Notes: generated by a model from the letters alone, not told the origin. DNA of 64,000 bases from Mycolicibacterium iranicum (GCF_014190915.1 NZ_JACHVU010000010.1:89723-153722), one strand, 5' to 3'; counted from the first letter of the stretch, positions 50,589 to 61,684 are shown. Made by a program: numbers and translations.

Positions 50589-52078
50589 TCGAACTGACCC
50601 TGGCCCGGATCGCCGAGATCGTCGGGGGACGCCTCACCGACATCACCGCCGAGGAGGCCGCGACGACGACGGTGACCGGCACCGTCGAGTTCGACTCGCG
50701 GGCGGTCACGCCCGGCGGGCTGTTCCTTGCGTTGCCGGGTGCCCGCGCCGACGGGCACGAGTTCGCCGCCGCGGCGGTGGCCTCGGGGGCGGTCGCGGTG
50801 CTGGCCGCCCGCCCGGTCGGCGTTCCCGCCATCGTCGTCGACGCGCCCGCGAGCGACCCCGGCGCAGCCGGCACCGCAGGCGTGCTCGAACACGACCTCG
50901 GCGGCGCCGGTGCGGCGGTGCTCGCGGCGCTCGGCACGCTCGCCGCCGCGGTCGCCTCGGAGCTGGCCGACCGCGGGCTGACGATCATCGGCATCACCGG
51001 GTCGTCGGGCAAGACCTCGACCAAGGACCTGATCGCCGCCGTCCTCGACCCCCTGGGGGAGGTGATCGCGCCGCCGGGGTCGTTCAACAACGAGCTGGGC
51101 CATCCCTGGACCGTGCTGCGGGCCACCGAATCCACCGACTACCTCGTGCTGGAGATGTCGGCGCGCCACCGCGGCAACATCGCGGCGCTGGCCCGCATCG
51201 CGCGGCCGTCGATCGGCGCAGTGCTCAACGTGGGCACCGCGCACCTCGGCGAGTTCGGTTCCCGGGAGGCCATCGCGGAGACGAAGTCCGAACTGCCGCA
51301 GTCGGTTCCGGAGTCCGGCGTGGTGATCCTCAACGCCGACGACCCCATCGTGGCCGCCATGGCCGAAAAGACCTCGGCCAGAGTGGTGCGCGTCGGCCGC
51401 GGCCCCGACGCCGACATCCGCGCCGACGCGGTCACCCTCGACCCGCTGGCGCGGCCCAGCTTCACCCTGCACGCCGGAGGGGAGCAGGTGCCGGTCACGC
51501 TCGCCGTGCACGGTGACCATCAGGTGTCCAACGCGCTGACCGCCGCGGCCATCGCGCTGGAGTGCGGGGCGACCCTCGATCAGGTGGCGAGCGCGCTCGC
51601 GACCGCGGGCCCGGTGTCACGGCACCGGATGCAGGTCAGCACCCGCGAGGACGGGGTCACCGTCGTCAACGACGCCTACAACGCGAACCCGGACTCGATG
51701 ACGGCCGGCCTCAAAGCACTGGCGTGGATGGCACGGCAGAACGCCGGCGCGGGCCGGAGCTTCGCCGTGCTGGGGGAGATGGCCGAGCTCGGCGAGGACG
51801 CGATTACCGAGCACGACCGCATCGGCCGGTTGGCGGTGCGATTAGATGTGTCTCGACTCATCGTCGTCGGATCGGGGAGGCCTATGAGCGCCATGCTGCA
51901 CGGGGCGGTCATGGAAGGGTCGTGGGGATCCGAGGCCACCCAGGTCGACGATGCCGACGCCGCGCTGGAATTGCTGCGCGCCGAGCTGCAGCCCGGCGAC
52001 GTCGTCCTGGTGAAGGCCTCGAACTCCGCGGGCCTGGGCGCGCTGGCCGACACGCTCGCCGCGGAGGGCACGCCATGA
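50585..52078 (+). CDS. murF: UDP-MurNAc-tripeptide--D-Ala-D-Ala ligase MurF
   Basis: Cytosolic Mur ligase of 497 residues that adds D-Ala-D-Ala. The N-terminal domain begins IELTLARIAEIVGGRL. The ATP loop is GITGSSGKTSTKDLIAAVL, and LNADDPIV plus NDAYNANPDSM of the C-terminal domain follow. Start GTG overlaps the murE stop, and its stop overlaps the mraY ATG (ATGA). Confidence 0.95.
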   Translation: MIELTLARIAEIVGGRLTDITAEEAATTTVTGTVEFDSRAVTPGGLFLALPGARADGHEFAAAAVASGAVAVLAARPVGVPAIVVDAPASDPGAAGTAGVLEHDLGGAGAAVLAALGTLAAAVASELADRGLTIIGITGSSGKTSTKDLIAAVLDPLGEVIAPPGSFNNELGHPWTVLRATESTDYLVLEMSARHRGNIAALARIARPSIGAVLNVGTAHLGEFGSREAIAETKSELPQSVPESGVVILNADDPIVAAMAEKTSARVVRVGRGPDADIRADAVTLDPLARPSFTLHAGGEQVPVTLAVHGDHQVSNALTAAAIALECGATLDQVASALATAGPVSRHRMQVSTREDGVTVVNDAYNANPDSMTAGLKALAWMARQNAGAGRSFAVLGEMAELGEDAITEHDRIGRLAVRLDVSRLIVVGSGRPMSAMLHGAVMEGSWGSEATQVDDADAALELLRAELQPGDVVLVKASNSAGLGALADTLAAEGTP

Positions 52079-53154
52079 GGCAGATCCTGATCGCCGTCGC
52101 GATCGCCCTGGCGGTGTCGATCCTGCTGACTCCGATGCTGATCCGGCTGTTCACCCGCCAGGGCTTCGGGCACGAGATCCGCGAGGACGGCCCGCCCAGC
52201 CACCACAAGAAACGCGGCACGCCGTCCATGGGCGGCGTCGCGATCGTGGCCGGCATCTGGGCCAGCTACTTCGGCACGCACCTGGTCGGCATCGTGATCG
52301 ACGGCAAGGGTCCGTCGGCCTCAGGTCTGCTGGTCCTCGGTCTGGCCACGGCACTGGGCGTCGTGGGTTTCCTCGACGACCTGATCAAGATCCGCCGGGC
52401 GCGCAACCTCGGCCTCAACAAGACCGCCAAGACCGTCGGCATCCTGGTGGCCGCCGTGCTCTTCGGAGTGCTCGCGCTGCAGTTCCGCAACGCCGACGGC
52501 CTGACCCCGGGCAGCGCCGAACTGTCCTACGTCCGCGAGATCGCAACCGTCACCCTGGCTCCCGGGTTGTTCGTGCTGTTCTGCGTGGTGATCGTCAGCG
52601 CCTGGTCGAATGCGGTGAACTTCACCGACGGGCTCGACGGCCTGGCGGCCGGAGCGATGGCGATGGTCTGCGCGGCCTACGTGCTGATCACGTTCTGGCA
52701 GTTCCGCAATGCGTGCGCGACCAGCCCCGGCGTCGGCTGCTACAACGTCCGGGACCCGCTGGACCTCGCGATCATCGCCGCGGCGACCGCGGGCGCGTGC
52801 ATCGGATTCCTGTGGTGGAACGCCGCGCCGGCCAAGATCTTCATGGGCGACACCGGCTCGCTGGCGCTGGGCGGCGTGATCGCCGGCCTGTCGGTGACCA
52901 GCCGCACCGAGATGCTCGCCGTCGTCCTCGGCGCGCTGTTCGTGGCCGAGGTGACCTCGGTGGTCGTCCAGATCATGGCGTTCCGCACGACGGGGCGCCG
53001 GGTGTTCCGGATGGCGCCGTTCCATCACCATTTCGAGCTGGTGGGCTGGGCGGAGACCACGGTCATCATCCGGTTCTGGCTGTTGACCGCCATCGCGTGC
53101 GGGCTCGGTGTGGCGCTCTTCTACAGCGAGTGGCTGACGACCGTCGGTGCGTGA
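52075..53154 (+). CDS. mraY: Phospho-MurNAc-pentapeptide transferase MraY
   Basis: Integral membrane enzyme of 359 residues and about ten spans that makes lipid I on undecaprenyl (decaprenyl in mycobacteria) phosphate. Family motifs: GTPSMGGVAI, FLDDLIKI (the Asp pair), NFTDGLDGLAAG, FMGDTGSLALGG and the C-terminal HHH motif in APFHHHFELVGW. The ATG overlaps murF by 4 bp. Target of nucleoside antibiotics in other bacteria. Confidence 0.96.
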   Translation: MRQILIAVAIALAVSILLTPMLIRLFTRQGFGHEIREDGPPSHHKKRGTPSMGGVAIVAGIWASYFGTHLVGIVIDGKGPSASGLLVLGLATALGVVGFLDDLIKIRRARNLGLNKTAKTVGILVAAVLFGVLALQFRNADGLTPGSAELSYVREIATVTLAPGLFVLFCVVIVSAWSNAVNFTDGLDGLAAGAMAMVCAAYVLITFWQFRNACATSPGVGCYNVRDPLDLAIIAAATAGACIGFLWWNAAPAKIFMGDTGSLALGGVIAGLSVTSRTEMLAVVLGALFVAEVTSVVVQIMAFRTTGRRVFRMAPFHHHFELVGWAETTVIIRFWLLTAIACGLGVALFYSEWLTTVGA

Positions 53155-53155
53155 C

Positions 53156-54604
53156 ATGGACGCGCTGTCCGGCGCCAGGGTTCTGGTCACCGGCGCCCGG
53201 GTCACCGGCCGGGCCATCCTGGAGGCGCTGACCTTCCTGGGCGTCCGCGCCACCGTGACCGACGACAGCCCGGCGGCGCTGGCGACCTTCGCCGACGACG
53301 GTGTCGACACCGTCGCGCCCGCGGACGCAGTGGCGCGCATCGCCGACTACGACCTGGTCGTGACGAGCCCGGGCTTTCCGCCGACGGCGCCGGTGCTGGC
53401 TGCCGCGGCAGCCGCAGGCGTTCCGATCTGGGGTGACGTCGAGCTGGCGTGGCGGCTGGACCGGTCCGGCCGGTTCGGCACACCTCGGCAATGGCTGGTG
53501 GTCACGGGGACCAACGGCAAGACCACGACGACGTCGATGCTCTACGCGATGCTGCAGGCGGCCGACAGGCGGGCGGTGCTGTGCGGAAACATCGGCGATC
53601 CGGTCCTGGCCCTGCTCGACCAGCCCGCCGACCTGCTCGCCGTCGAGCTGTCCAGCTTCCAGCTGCACTGGGCGCCGTCCCTGCGCCCCGAGGCCGGCGT
53701 GCTGCTGAACCTCGCCGAGGACCACCTCGACTGGCACGGCTCGATGCAGGCGTACGCGCACGACAAGGCCCGGGTCCTGACGGGCCGGGTCGCGGTGGGC
53801 GGACTCGACGACGACCTCGCCGCGCGACTGCTGCGCGAGGCGCCCGCGGGAACGAAGGTCGGGTTCCGGCTCGGCGAGCCGGGTCCGGGCGAACTCGGGG
53901 TGCGTGACGGCGTGCTGACGGACAACGCGTTCGCCCCCGGCCTGGCGCTCGCGGCGGCCGGCGACATCTCGGTGGCGGGTCCGGTCGGTGTACTGAATGC
54001 GCTCGCCGCCGCGGCGCTGGCCCGTGCGGTGGACGTACCGGCGCCCGCCATCGCCCATGCCCTCGTCACGTTTCAGGTGGGCCGGCACCGCGCGGAGGTC
54101 GTCGCGGTGGCCGACAGCATCACCTATGTCGACGACTCCAAGGCCACCAACCCGCACGCCGCCCAGGCGTCGATCACCGCGTTCCCGCGCGTGGTCTGGG
54201 TGGCCGGCGGTCTGCTCAAAGGCGCCTCCGTCGACGCGCTGGTCGCAGAAACCGCGAATCGCCTGGTCGGGGCCGTGTTGATCGGCCAGGACCGCAGGGC
54301 GGTCGCCGATGCGTTGGCGCGACACGCACCGGATGTCCCCGTCGTCGAGCTTGTGACGGGGGAGGATTCTGTGGTGCATGGGAACGATGTGTCAGGTGTT
54401 ACTCGTGTGACTCGAGTGGTCCCCTCGGGGTCGCAGCCGCTCGGGGAGGCCGTCATGACGGCCGTCGTCGACGCAGCCCGGGGTCTGGCACACCCCGGCG
54501 ACACCGTCCTGCTCGCACCCGCCGGTGCGTCGTTCGATCAGTTCACCAGCTACGGACACCGCGGTGACGCCTTCGCCGCCGCGGTGCGCGCGGCGCTGCG
54601 GTAG
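53156..54604 (+). CDS. murD: UDP-MurNAc-L-alanine--D-glutamate ligase MurD
   Basis: Cytosolic Mur ligase of 482 residues. The N-terminal Rossmann part (ARVLVTGARVTGRAI), ATP loop VTGTNGKTTTTSMLYAML, LNLAEDHLDWH and YVDDSKATNPHAAQAS identify it. The ATG one base after the mraY stop is taken as start; a GTG at 53147 overlapping mraY by 8 bp would add three residues. ftsW follows after 8 bp. Confidence 0.95.
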   Translation: MDALSGARVLVTGARVTGRAILEALTFLGVRATVTDDSPAALATFADDGVDTVAPADAVARIADYDLVVTSPGFPPTAPVLAAAAAAGVPIWGDVELAWRLDRSGRFGTPRQWLVVTGTNGKTTTTSMLYAMLQAADRRAVLCGNIGDPVLALLDQPADLLAVELSSFQLHWAPSLRPEAGVLLNLAEDHLDWHGSMQAYAHDKARVLTGRVAVGGLDDDLAARLLREAPAGTKVGFRLGEPGPGELGVRDGVLTDNAFAPGLALAAAGDISVAGPVGVLNALAAAALARAVDVPAPAIAHALVTFQVGRHRAEVVAVADSITYVDDSKATNPHAAQASITAFPRVVWVAGGLLKGASVDALVAETANRLVGAVLIGQDRRAVADALARHAPDVPVVELVTGEDSVVHGNDVSGVTRVTRVVPSGSQPLGEAVMTAVVDAARGLAHPGDTVLLAPAGASFDQFTSYGHRGDAFAAAVRAALR

Positions 54605-54612
54605 CGGGCCGA

Positions 54613-56106
54613 GTGAGCAACATCCTGAGCCGGTTGCGCCACCGCCGCGCCCATCCGGCCGCCGATCCGCAGGCCGTCACTGCCGCCGACGCCGCCCTCC
54701 CGGTCCCGCGCACCCGCGTCGGCGCCTGGCTCGGCCGGCCGATGACGTCGTTCCACCTGATCGTCGCCATCACCGCACTGCTCATCACCATGGGCCTGAC
54801 GATGGTGCTGTCGGCCTCGGGGGTCTACTCCTACGACACCGACGGCTCGCCGTGGTCGGTGTTCGCCAAGCAGTTGCTGTGGACCGGCGTCGGGCTGCTC
54901 GCGTTCTACATCGCGCTGCGCACGCCCGTCGCCCTCATGCGTCGATTCGCCTTCTCCGGCTACGCGTTCACCGTCATCCTGCTCGTCCTCGTGCTGATCC
55001 CTGGAATCGGCAAAGTGGCCAACGGTTCCCGTGGATGGTTCGTGGTGGCCGGATTCTCGATGCAGCCCTCCGAGCTGGCGAAGATCGCACTCGCGATCTG
55101 GGGCGCCCACCTGCTGGCCGCGCGGCGCATGGAGCAGGCCTCCCTGCGGGAGATGCTCGTGCCGCTGGTGCCGGCCGCGGTGGTCGCGCTCGCGCTCATC
55201 GTCGTCCAGCCCGACCTCGGACAGACCCTGTCGATGGGTGTCATCCTGCTCGGCCTGCTCTGGTACGCGGGTCTCCCGCTGCGGGTGTTCCTGACCTCGC
55301 TCGGCGCCGTCCTGGTCTCCGGTGTGGTCCTCGCACTCGCCGAGGGCTACCGGTCGGCCCGGGTGCAGTCCTGGCTCAATCCGAGCGCCGACGCGCAGGG
55401 CTCGGGGTATCAGGGCCGGCAGGCCAGGTTCGCGCTGGCCAACGGCGGCGTGTTCGGCGACGGCCTGGGGCAGGGCACGGCGAAATGGAACTATCTGCCC
55501 AACGCCCACAACGACTTCATCTTCGCGATCATCGGCGAGGAACTCGGGTTCATCGGCGCCGCAGGCCTGCTGATCCTGTTCGGGCTGTTCGCCTACACCG
55601 GGATGCGGATCGCGCGCCGCTCCGCCGACCCGTTCCTGCGGCTACTCACCGCGACGGCCACGTTGTGGATCCTGTCCCAGGTGTTCATCAACGTCGGCTA
55701 CGTGGTGGGGCTGCTCCCGGTGACCGGTCTGCAGCTGCCGCTGATCTCCTCGGGCGGCACGTCGACGGCGACCACGCTGCTGATGATCGGCATCATGGCC
55801 AACGCCGCGCGCCACGAACCCGAGGCGGTGGCCGCGCTGCGCGCGGGCCGGGACGACAAGGTCAACCGGCTGCTGCGGCTGCCCCTGCCCGCGCCGTACG
55901 TCCCGACCCGCACCGAGGCGCTGCGCGACCGGCTGCGCCGGCGTCCCGGCCGCCCCGACAAGCCCGCCGAGAAGAAGCCGCGCCCCCGGGCCCGGCAGCA
56001 GCCCCGGCACCCGGTGCGCTCCGGCCGGCCGTCCGGCGGTTACGGTGAAGCGCAGCGAAATCAGGGCCGGCGGGCCCGCACACTGGAAGGTCAGCGTTAC
56101 GGGTGA
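54613..56106 (+). CDS. ftsW: SEDS peptidoglycan glycosyltransferase FtsW
   Basis: Polytopic membrane protein of 497 residues, partner of PbpB in septal wall synthesis. About ten spans lie between residues 45 and 410. Conserved SEDS motifs include GSRGWFVVAGFSMQPSELAK, NAHNDFIFAIIGEELGF with its acidic residues, and LPLISSGGTS. A basic, disordered C-terminal tail of some 85 residues, rich in Arg and Pro, is typical of mycobacterial FtsW. The start is a GTG; its stop overlaps the murG GTG by 4 bp. Confidence 0.95.
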   Translation: MSNILSRLRHRRAHPAADPQAVTAADAALPVPRTRVGAWLGRPMTSFHLIVAITALLITMGLTMVLSASGVYSYDTDGSPWSVFAKQLLWTGVGLLAFYIALRTPVALMRRFAFSGYAFTVILLVLVLIPGIGKVANGSRGWFVVAGFSMQPSELAKIALAIWGAHLLAARRMEQASLREMLVPLVPAAVVALALIVVQPDLGQTLSMGVILLGLLWYAGLPLRVFLTSLGAVLVSGVVLALAEGYRSARVQSWLNPSADAQGSGYQGRQARFALANGGVFGDGLGQGTAKWNYLPNAHNDFIFAIIGEELGFIGAAGLLILFGLFAYTGMRIARRSADPFLRLLTATATLWILSQVFINVGYVVGLLPVTGLQLPLISSGGTSTATTLLMIGIMANAARHEPEAVAALRAGRDDKVNRLLRLPLPAPYVPTRTEALRDRLRRRPGRPDKPAEKKPRPRARQQPRHPVRSGRPSGGYGEAQRNQGRRARTLEGQRYG

Positions 56107-57245
56107 CGGCGTTCTCGGTCCCGGCGGGGCAGCAGCGGAGCGACCGGGGAATCTCGGTGGTCCTCGCCGGCGGCGGCACGGCCGGCCATGTCGAACCCGC
56201 GATGGCGGTCGCCGACGCGTTGAGAGCGCTGGAACCCGGGGTGCGGATCACCGCGCTGGGAACGCAGCGCGGCCTGGAGACCCGGCTCGTCCCGCAGCGC
56301 GGCTATGACCTCGAGCTGATCACCCCGGTCCCGCTGCCTCGCAAGCTCTCCGCCGACCTCATGCGTCTGCCGATGCGGGTGCGCACCGCGGTGAGGCAGA
56401 CCCGGGCGGTGCTCGACGCGGTGTCCGCGGATGTCGTCATCGGTTTCGGTGGATACGTCGCCCTTCCCGCGTATCTGGCCGCACGCCGCCGGGTGCCGGT
56501 GGTGGTCCACGAGGCCAACGCGAGCGCCGGCTGGGCCAACAAGGTCGGCGCGCGCGTGGCGCAGCGCGTGCTCTCTGCGGTCCCCGACCCCGGACTGGGC
56601 CCGGTCGACGTCGTCGGGGTGCCCGTCCGGGAGGCGATCACGTCACTGGACCGGCTTTCGCTGCGGGCCGAGGCGCGTGAGTATTTCGGCTTCGACCCGG
56701 ACGCCCGGGTGCTGCTGGTCTTCGGTGGTTCGCAGGGGGCGCAGTCACTCAACCGGGCGGTCTCCGGCGCGGCCGAAAGCCTCGCGGCGGCCGGTATCTC
56801 GGTGCTGCACGCGCACGGTCCGAAGAACACCCTCGAGCTGCGCACACCCGCGCCGGGCGATCCGCCGTACGTGGCCGTGCCCTACCTGGACCGGATGGAC
56901 CTGGCGTATGCGGCCGCCGACCTGGCGGTGTGCCGGTCCGGGGCGATGACCGTCGCCGAGGTCAGCGCCGTCGGGCTGCCCGCGATCTATGTCCCGTTGC
57001 CCATCGGCAACGGCGAACAGCGTCTCAACGCGCTGCCGGTGGTGGAGGCGGGCGGCGGCCTGGTGGTCGACGACCGTTCCCTGACCTCGGAATACGTGGC
57101 GGGCACGGTCCCCGGCCTGCTCAACGACCGGGACGGGCTGGCGGCGATGACCGCGGCCGCGGCGCTGGCGGGTCACCGCGACGCGGCGCGGCGGGTCGCC
57201 GAGATCGCCCTCGGCGTGGCACGGGACGGACGGACGACGCGGTGA
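56103..57245 (+). CDS. murG: Lipid II synthase MurG (GlcNAc transferase)
   Basis: Peripheral membrane GT28 enzyme of 380 residues that adds GlcNAc to lipid I. The motifs VVLAGGGTAGHVEPAMAVADAL, VHEANASAGWANKV, VFGGSQGAQSLNRAV, and the donor site VCRSGAMTVAEVSAVGLP are present. GTG start overlaps ftsW (GTGA), and the stop overlaps the murC GTG in the same manner. Confidence 0.96.
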   Translation: MTAFSVPAGQQRSDRGISVVLAGGGTAGHVEPAMAVADALRALEPGVRITALGTQRGLETRLVPQRGYDLELITPVPLPRKLSADLMRLPMRVRTAVRQTRAVLDAVSADVVIGFGGYVALPAYLAARRRVPVVVHEANASAGWANKVGARVAQRVLSAVPDPGLGPVDVVGVPVREAITSLDRLSLRAEAREYFGFDPDARVLLVFGGSQGAQSLNRAVSGAAESLAAAGISVLHAHGPKNTLELRTPAPGDPPYVAVPYLDRMDLAYAAADLAVCRSGAMTVAEVSAVGLPAIYVPLPIGNGEQRLNALPVVEAGGGLVVDDRSLTSEYVAGTVPGLLNDRDGLAAMTAAAALAGHRDAARRVAEIALGVARDGRTTR

Positions 57246-58672
57246 GCGCGTACGACGGCCCGACCGACCTGCCGCCCGAACTGCAGCGGGTGCACATGGT
57301 CGGGATCGGCGGAGCGGGGATGTCGGGAATCGCCCGCATCCTGCTGGACCGCGGGGGACAGGTGTCGGGGTCCGACGCCAAGGAGTCCCGCAGCGTGATC
57401 GCGTTGCGCGCCCGCGGGGCAGACGTGCGGATCGGGCACGACGCGTCTGCGCTCGACACGCTGGCCGGCGGACCCACCGCGGTGGTGACCACCCACGCCG
57501 CGATCCCGAAGACCAACCCCGAACTCGTCGAGGCGCACCGGCGCGGGATTCCGGTGATCCTGCGGCCGGCCGTGCTGGCCAAGCTGATGACGGGCCACAC
57601 CACGCTGATGGTGACGGGAACGCACGGCAAGACCACCACCACCTCGATGCTCATCGTCGCGTTGCAGCACAGCGGTTTCGACCCGTCCTTCGCGGTCGGC
57701 GGCGACTTCGGTGAGGCAGGCACCAACGCCCACCACGGCAGCGGTTCGACCTTCGTCGCCGAGGCCGACGAGAGCGACGGATCGCTGCTGGAGTACAGCC
57801 CCGACGTCGCGATCGTGACCAACATCGAGGCCGACCACCTGGATTTCTACGGCACTGTCGAGGCGTACACCGCGGTCTTCGACCACTTCGTCGAACGCAT
57901 CAGACCCGATGGCGCACTGGTGGTCTGCGTCGACGACCCCGGCGCGGCGGCCCTGGCCGAGCGCAGCACGGCACGCGGTGTGCGGGTGGTGCGCTACGGC
58001 AGCGCCGACGGGCTGGACGCCTCCCTGCTGACGTGGACGCAGCAGGGCACCGGCGCGGTCGCCGAGATCAGGCTGCGCGGCGAGGACCGCACGCGGACCA
58101 TGCGGTTGTCGGTGCCGGGCAGGCACACCGCGCTCAACGCGCTGGCCGCGCTGCTGGCGGCCCGGGAGGCCGGCGCGGAGGTGGACACCGTGCTCGACGG
58201 GCTCGCCGGATTCGACGGTGTGCGACGGCGTTTCGAGCTGGTCGGCACGGCCGGCGGGGTCCGGGTCTTCGACGACTACGCCCATCACCCGACCGAGGTC
58301 GCCGTCACGCTCGCCTCGGTGCGCGCCGTGGTCGAACAGCAGGGCCGGGGTCGCGCCGCCGTGGTGTTCCAGCCCCACTTGTATTCGCGCACCGCGGCTT
58401 TCGCCTCGGAGTTCGGACAGGCGCTGAGCGTCGCGGACATGGTCTTCGTGCTCGACGTCTATGCCGCCCGGGAGCAGCCGCTCGCCGGGATCAGCGGAGC
58501 CACCATCGCCGATGCGGTGTCCGCTCCGGTCACCTACATCCCGGACTTCTCCGCGGTGGCCGCACAGGTGGCCGCAGCCGTCGCGCCCGGGGACGTGGTG
58601 GTGACGATGGGCGCCGGCGACGTCACGCTGCTGGGCCGCGAGATCCTCGCCGAGGTGCAGGCCCGGACATGA
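57242..58672 (+). CDS. murC: UDP-N-acetylmuramate--L-alanine ligase MurC
   Basis: Cytosolic Mur ligase of 476 residues that adds the first amino acid of the stem peptide. Motifs: HMVGIGGAGMSGIARILL, ATP loop VTGTHGKTTTTSMLIVAL, EADESDGSLLEYSPD, NIEADHLDFYG and DDYAHHPTEV. In mycobacteria MurC acts on both N-acetyl and N-glycolyl forms. GTG start overlaps murG; stop overlaps the ftsQ ATG. Confidence 0.96.
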   Translation: MSAYDGPTDLPPELQRVHMVGIGGAGMSGIARILLDRGGQVSGSDAKESRSVIALRARGADVRIGHDASALDTLAGGPTAVVTTHAAIPKTNPELVEAHRRGIPVILRPAVLAKLMTGHTTLMVTGTHGKTTTTSMLIVALQHSGFDPSFAVGGDFGEAGTNAHHGSGSTFVAEADESDGSLLEYSPDVAIVTNIEADHLDFYGTVEAYTAVFDHFVERIRPDGALVVCVDDPGAAALAERSTARGVRVVRYGSADGLDASLLTWTQQGTGAVAEIRLRGEDRTRTMRLSVPGRHTALNALAALLAAREAGAEVDTVLDGLAGFDGVRRRFELVGTAGGVRVFDDYAHHPTEVAVTLASVRAVVEQQGRGRAAVVFQPHLYSRTAAFASEFGQALSVADMVFVLDVYAAREQPLAGISGATIADAVSAPVTYIPDFSAVAAQVAAAVAPGDVVVTMGAGDVTLLGREILAEVQART

Positions 58673-59544
58673 GCGAGCCCACCGAGGATCCGCCGCAGGA
58701 GCCGGCCGAGTCGGAGCCGGCCGAGGATATCGAGGGCCCCCGGCGGCGGGCCCGCCGGGAACGCGAGGAGCGGCGGGCCGCCCAGGCCAGGGCCACCGCG
58801 ATCGAGGAAGCCCGCCGCGAGGCCAAACGCAAGGTGCTCGGTGCGCCGCAACCGCAGCCCAAGACCCTGGGGCGGGGCACGGTCCGCGGTCTGAAGATCC
58901 TGATGTGGACGGCGGTGCTGGCCGTCGTCGTGGTCGGCCTGGGCCTGCTGCTGTACTTTACGCCGATCATGTCGGCGCGCAGCATCGTCGTCACCGGGGT
59001 GGGGGCGGTGCCCCAGGAGGAGATCGTCGCGGCCGCCGCGATCGCGCCCGGAACGCCGCTGCTGCAGGTGAACACCGACGCGGTCGCCGAACGGGTGGCC
59101 GGAATCCGGCGGATCGCGTCGGCCCGTGTGCAGCGCCAGTACCCGTCGACGCTGCGGATCACGATCGTCGAACGCGTGCCGGTGGTCGTCCGGGACTACC
59201 CGGACGGGGTGCACCTGTTCGACAAGGACGGGGTCGACTTCGCCACCGGCCCACCGCCGCCGGGAATCCCGTACCTCGACACCGAGAACCCGGGGCCCAA
59301 CGACCCGGCGACCGAGGCGGCGCTTCAGGTGATGACCTCCCTGCGGCCCGACGTCGCCAGCCAGGTCGGCCGGGTGTCGGCCCCCTCGACGGCCGCGATC
59401 ACGCTGACCCTGATCGACGGCCGCACGGTCGTGTGGGGGACCACCGACCGCACCGAGGAGAAAGCCCTCAAACTCGCCGCGCTGCTGACCCAGCCCGGCC
59501 GCGTCTACGACGTGTCCAGCCCGGACCTGCCGACCGTCAAATAG
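58669..59544 (+). CDS. ftsQ: Cell division protein FtsQ
   Basis: Bitopic divisome protein of 291 residues. A highly charged cytoplasmic N-terminus of about 75 residues with helical Arg/Glu runs is followed by one span (about 82-102) and the POTRA domain (FTPIMSARSIVVTGVGAVPQEEIV), then the FtsQ beta domain (IRRIASARVQRQYPSTLRITIVERVP, read in parts). The ATG overlaps murC by 4 bp, ending a chain of overlapping genes that began at rsmH. A 201-bp gap with the ftsZ promoter follows. Confidence 0.93.
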   Translation: MSEPTEDPPQEPAESEPAEDIEGPRRRARREREERRAAQARATAIEEARREAKRKVLGAPQPQPKTLGRGTVRGLKILMWTAVLAVVVVGLGLLLYFTPIMSARSIVVTGVGAVPQEEIVAAAAIAPGTPLLQVNTDAVAERVAGIRRIASARVQRQYPSTLRITIVERVPVVVRDYPDGVHLFDKDGVDFATGPPPPGIPYLDTENPGPNDPATEAALQVMTSLRPDVASQVGRVSAPSTAAITLTLIDGRTVVWGTTDRTEEKALKLAALLTQPGRVYDVSSPDLPTVK

Positions 59545-59745
59545 CCGCGCGCTCGACCGCACGAAGGACTCACAAGAATTTGTCGTGTCGTTTCGGCGCG
59601 CCTGCCCGGCATGCATGGCGCCCGGCCCTACCGTTCTGTTTGCGCGGAACAACTTGACATAACTCTAAGCCTCTTGTTGAGGTTGAGGGTTTGCTCCAGC
59701 GGTTATCCGTTACCAGACAGGCAATCCAGGCAGGAAGGGCTTTCC
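59545..59745 (+). promoter_or_regulatory. ftsZ upstream region with promoter elements
   Basis: This 201-bp gap is richer in A+T than its surroundings. TACCGT (59629-59634) is a good -10. TTGACA (59654-59659) is an exact -35, but no TANNNT lies at normal spacing after it. A small CCTC-TTGTT-GAGG hairpin follows at 59670-59682. AGGAAGGGC precedes the ftsZ ATG. The region should carry at least one separate ftsZ promoter and a leader of about 60-110 nt. Confidence 0.5.
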
Positions 59746-60924
<1,179 letters not shown>

Positions 60925-60940
60925 TCCGCAGGGTCGCGCT

Positions 60941-61684
60941 GTGACCGATGGTGCGCCCTCGGGCCGCACGACGAGGTTCCGTGTCAGGCGTGTGACCACC
61001 ACTCGAGCCGGTGGGGTGTCCAAACCACCGTTCGCGACGTTCAACCTCGGCGATCACGTCGGCGACGACCCCGTTGCGGTCGCGGCGAACCGCCGACGGC
61101 TGGCCGACGCGATCGGGCTGGGGGAGGGCGGTGTCGCGTGGATGAACCAGGTCCACAGTTCCACTGTCGCCGTCGTCGATCACGGCGGCGGGAGCGTCGA
61201 CGACACCGACGGGCTGGTGACGACGCGGCCGCGGCTGGCGCTGGCCGTGGTCACCGCGGACTGTGTGCCGGTGCTGATGGCCGACGCGCGGGCCGGGGTC
61301 GTCGCCGCGGTCCATGCAGGCCGGGTGGGCGCCGCGGGCGGGATCGTGGCCAGGGCGCTGGAGACGATGACCGATCACGGGGCCGACGTCGCGGACGTGT
61401 CGGTGCTGCTCGGCCCGGCGGTCAGCGGCGCCAACTACGAGGTGCCCGAGGCGATGGCCGCGGAGGTGGAGCAGGCGCTGCCGGGGAGTCGGACCCGGAC
61501 GGGCCGGGGCACCCCGGGCTTGGACCTGCGCGCAGGGATCGCTGCGCAGTTGCGCTCGTTGGGCGTCCGGTCGATCGACGTCGACCCGCGGTGCACCGTG
61601 GCCGACCGCAACCTCTTCAGCCATCGTCGCGACAACCCGACCGGGCGACTGGCGTCGCTGATCTGGCTGGAACCGGCGTCATGA
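60941..61684 (+). CDS. Purine nucleoside phosphorylase / laccase-domain protein YfiH (Rv2149c type)
   Basis: Cytosolic protein of 247 residues of the YfiH/LACC1 family (multicopper polyphenol oxidase fold, now linked to purine nucleoside cleavage). The metal ligands are His in MNQVHSSTV, Cys in TADCVPVLMAD and His in AVHAGRVGAAGGI. The GTG at 60941, 16 bp after ftsZ, is taken as start. It often accompanies ftsZ in actinobacteria, without a proven division role. The stop overlaps the next ATG (ATGA). Confidence 0.9.
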   Translation: MTDGAPSGRTTRFRVRRVTTTRAGGVSKPPFATFNLGDHVGDDPVAVAANRRRLADAIGLGEGGVAWMNQVHSSTVAVVDHGGGSVDDTDGLVTTRPRLALAVVTADCVPVLMADARAGVVAAVHAGRVGAAGGIVARALETMTDHGADVADVSVLLGPAVSGANYEVPEAMAAEVEQALPGSRTRTGRGTPGLDLRAGIAAQLRSLGVRSIDVDPRCTVADRNLFSHRRDNPTGRLASLIWLEPAS

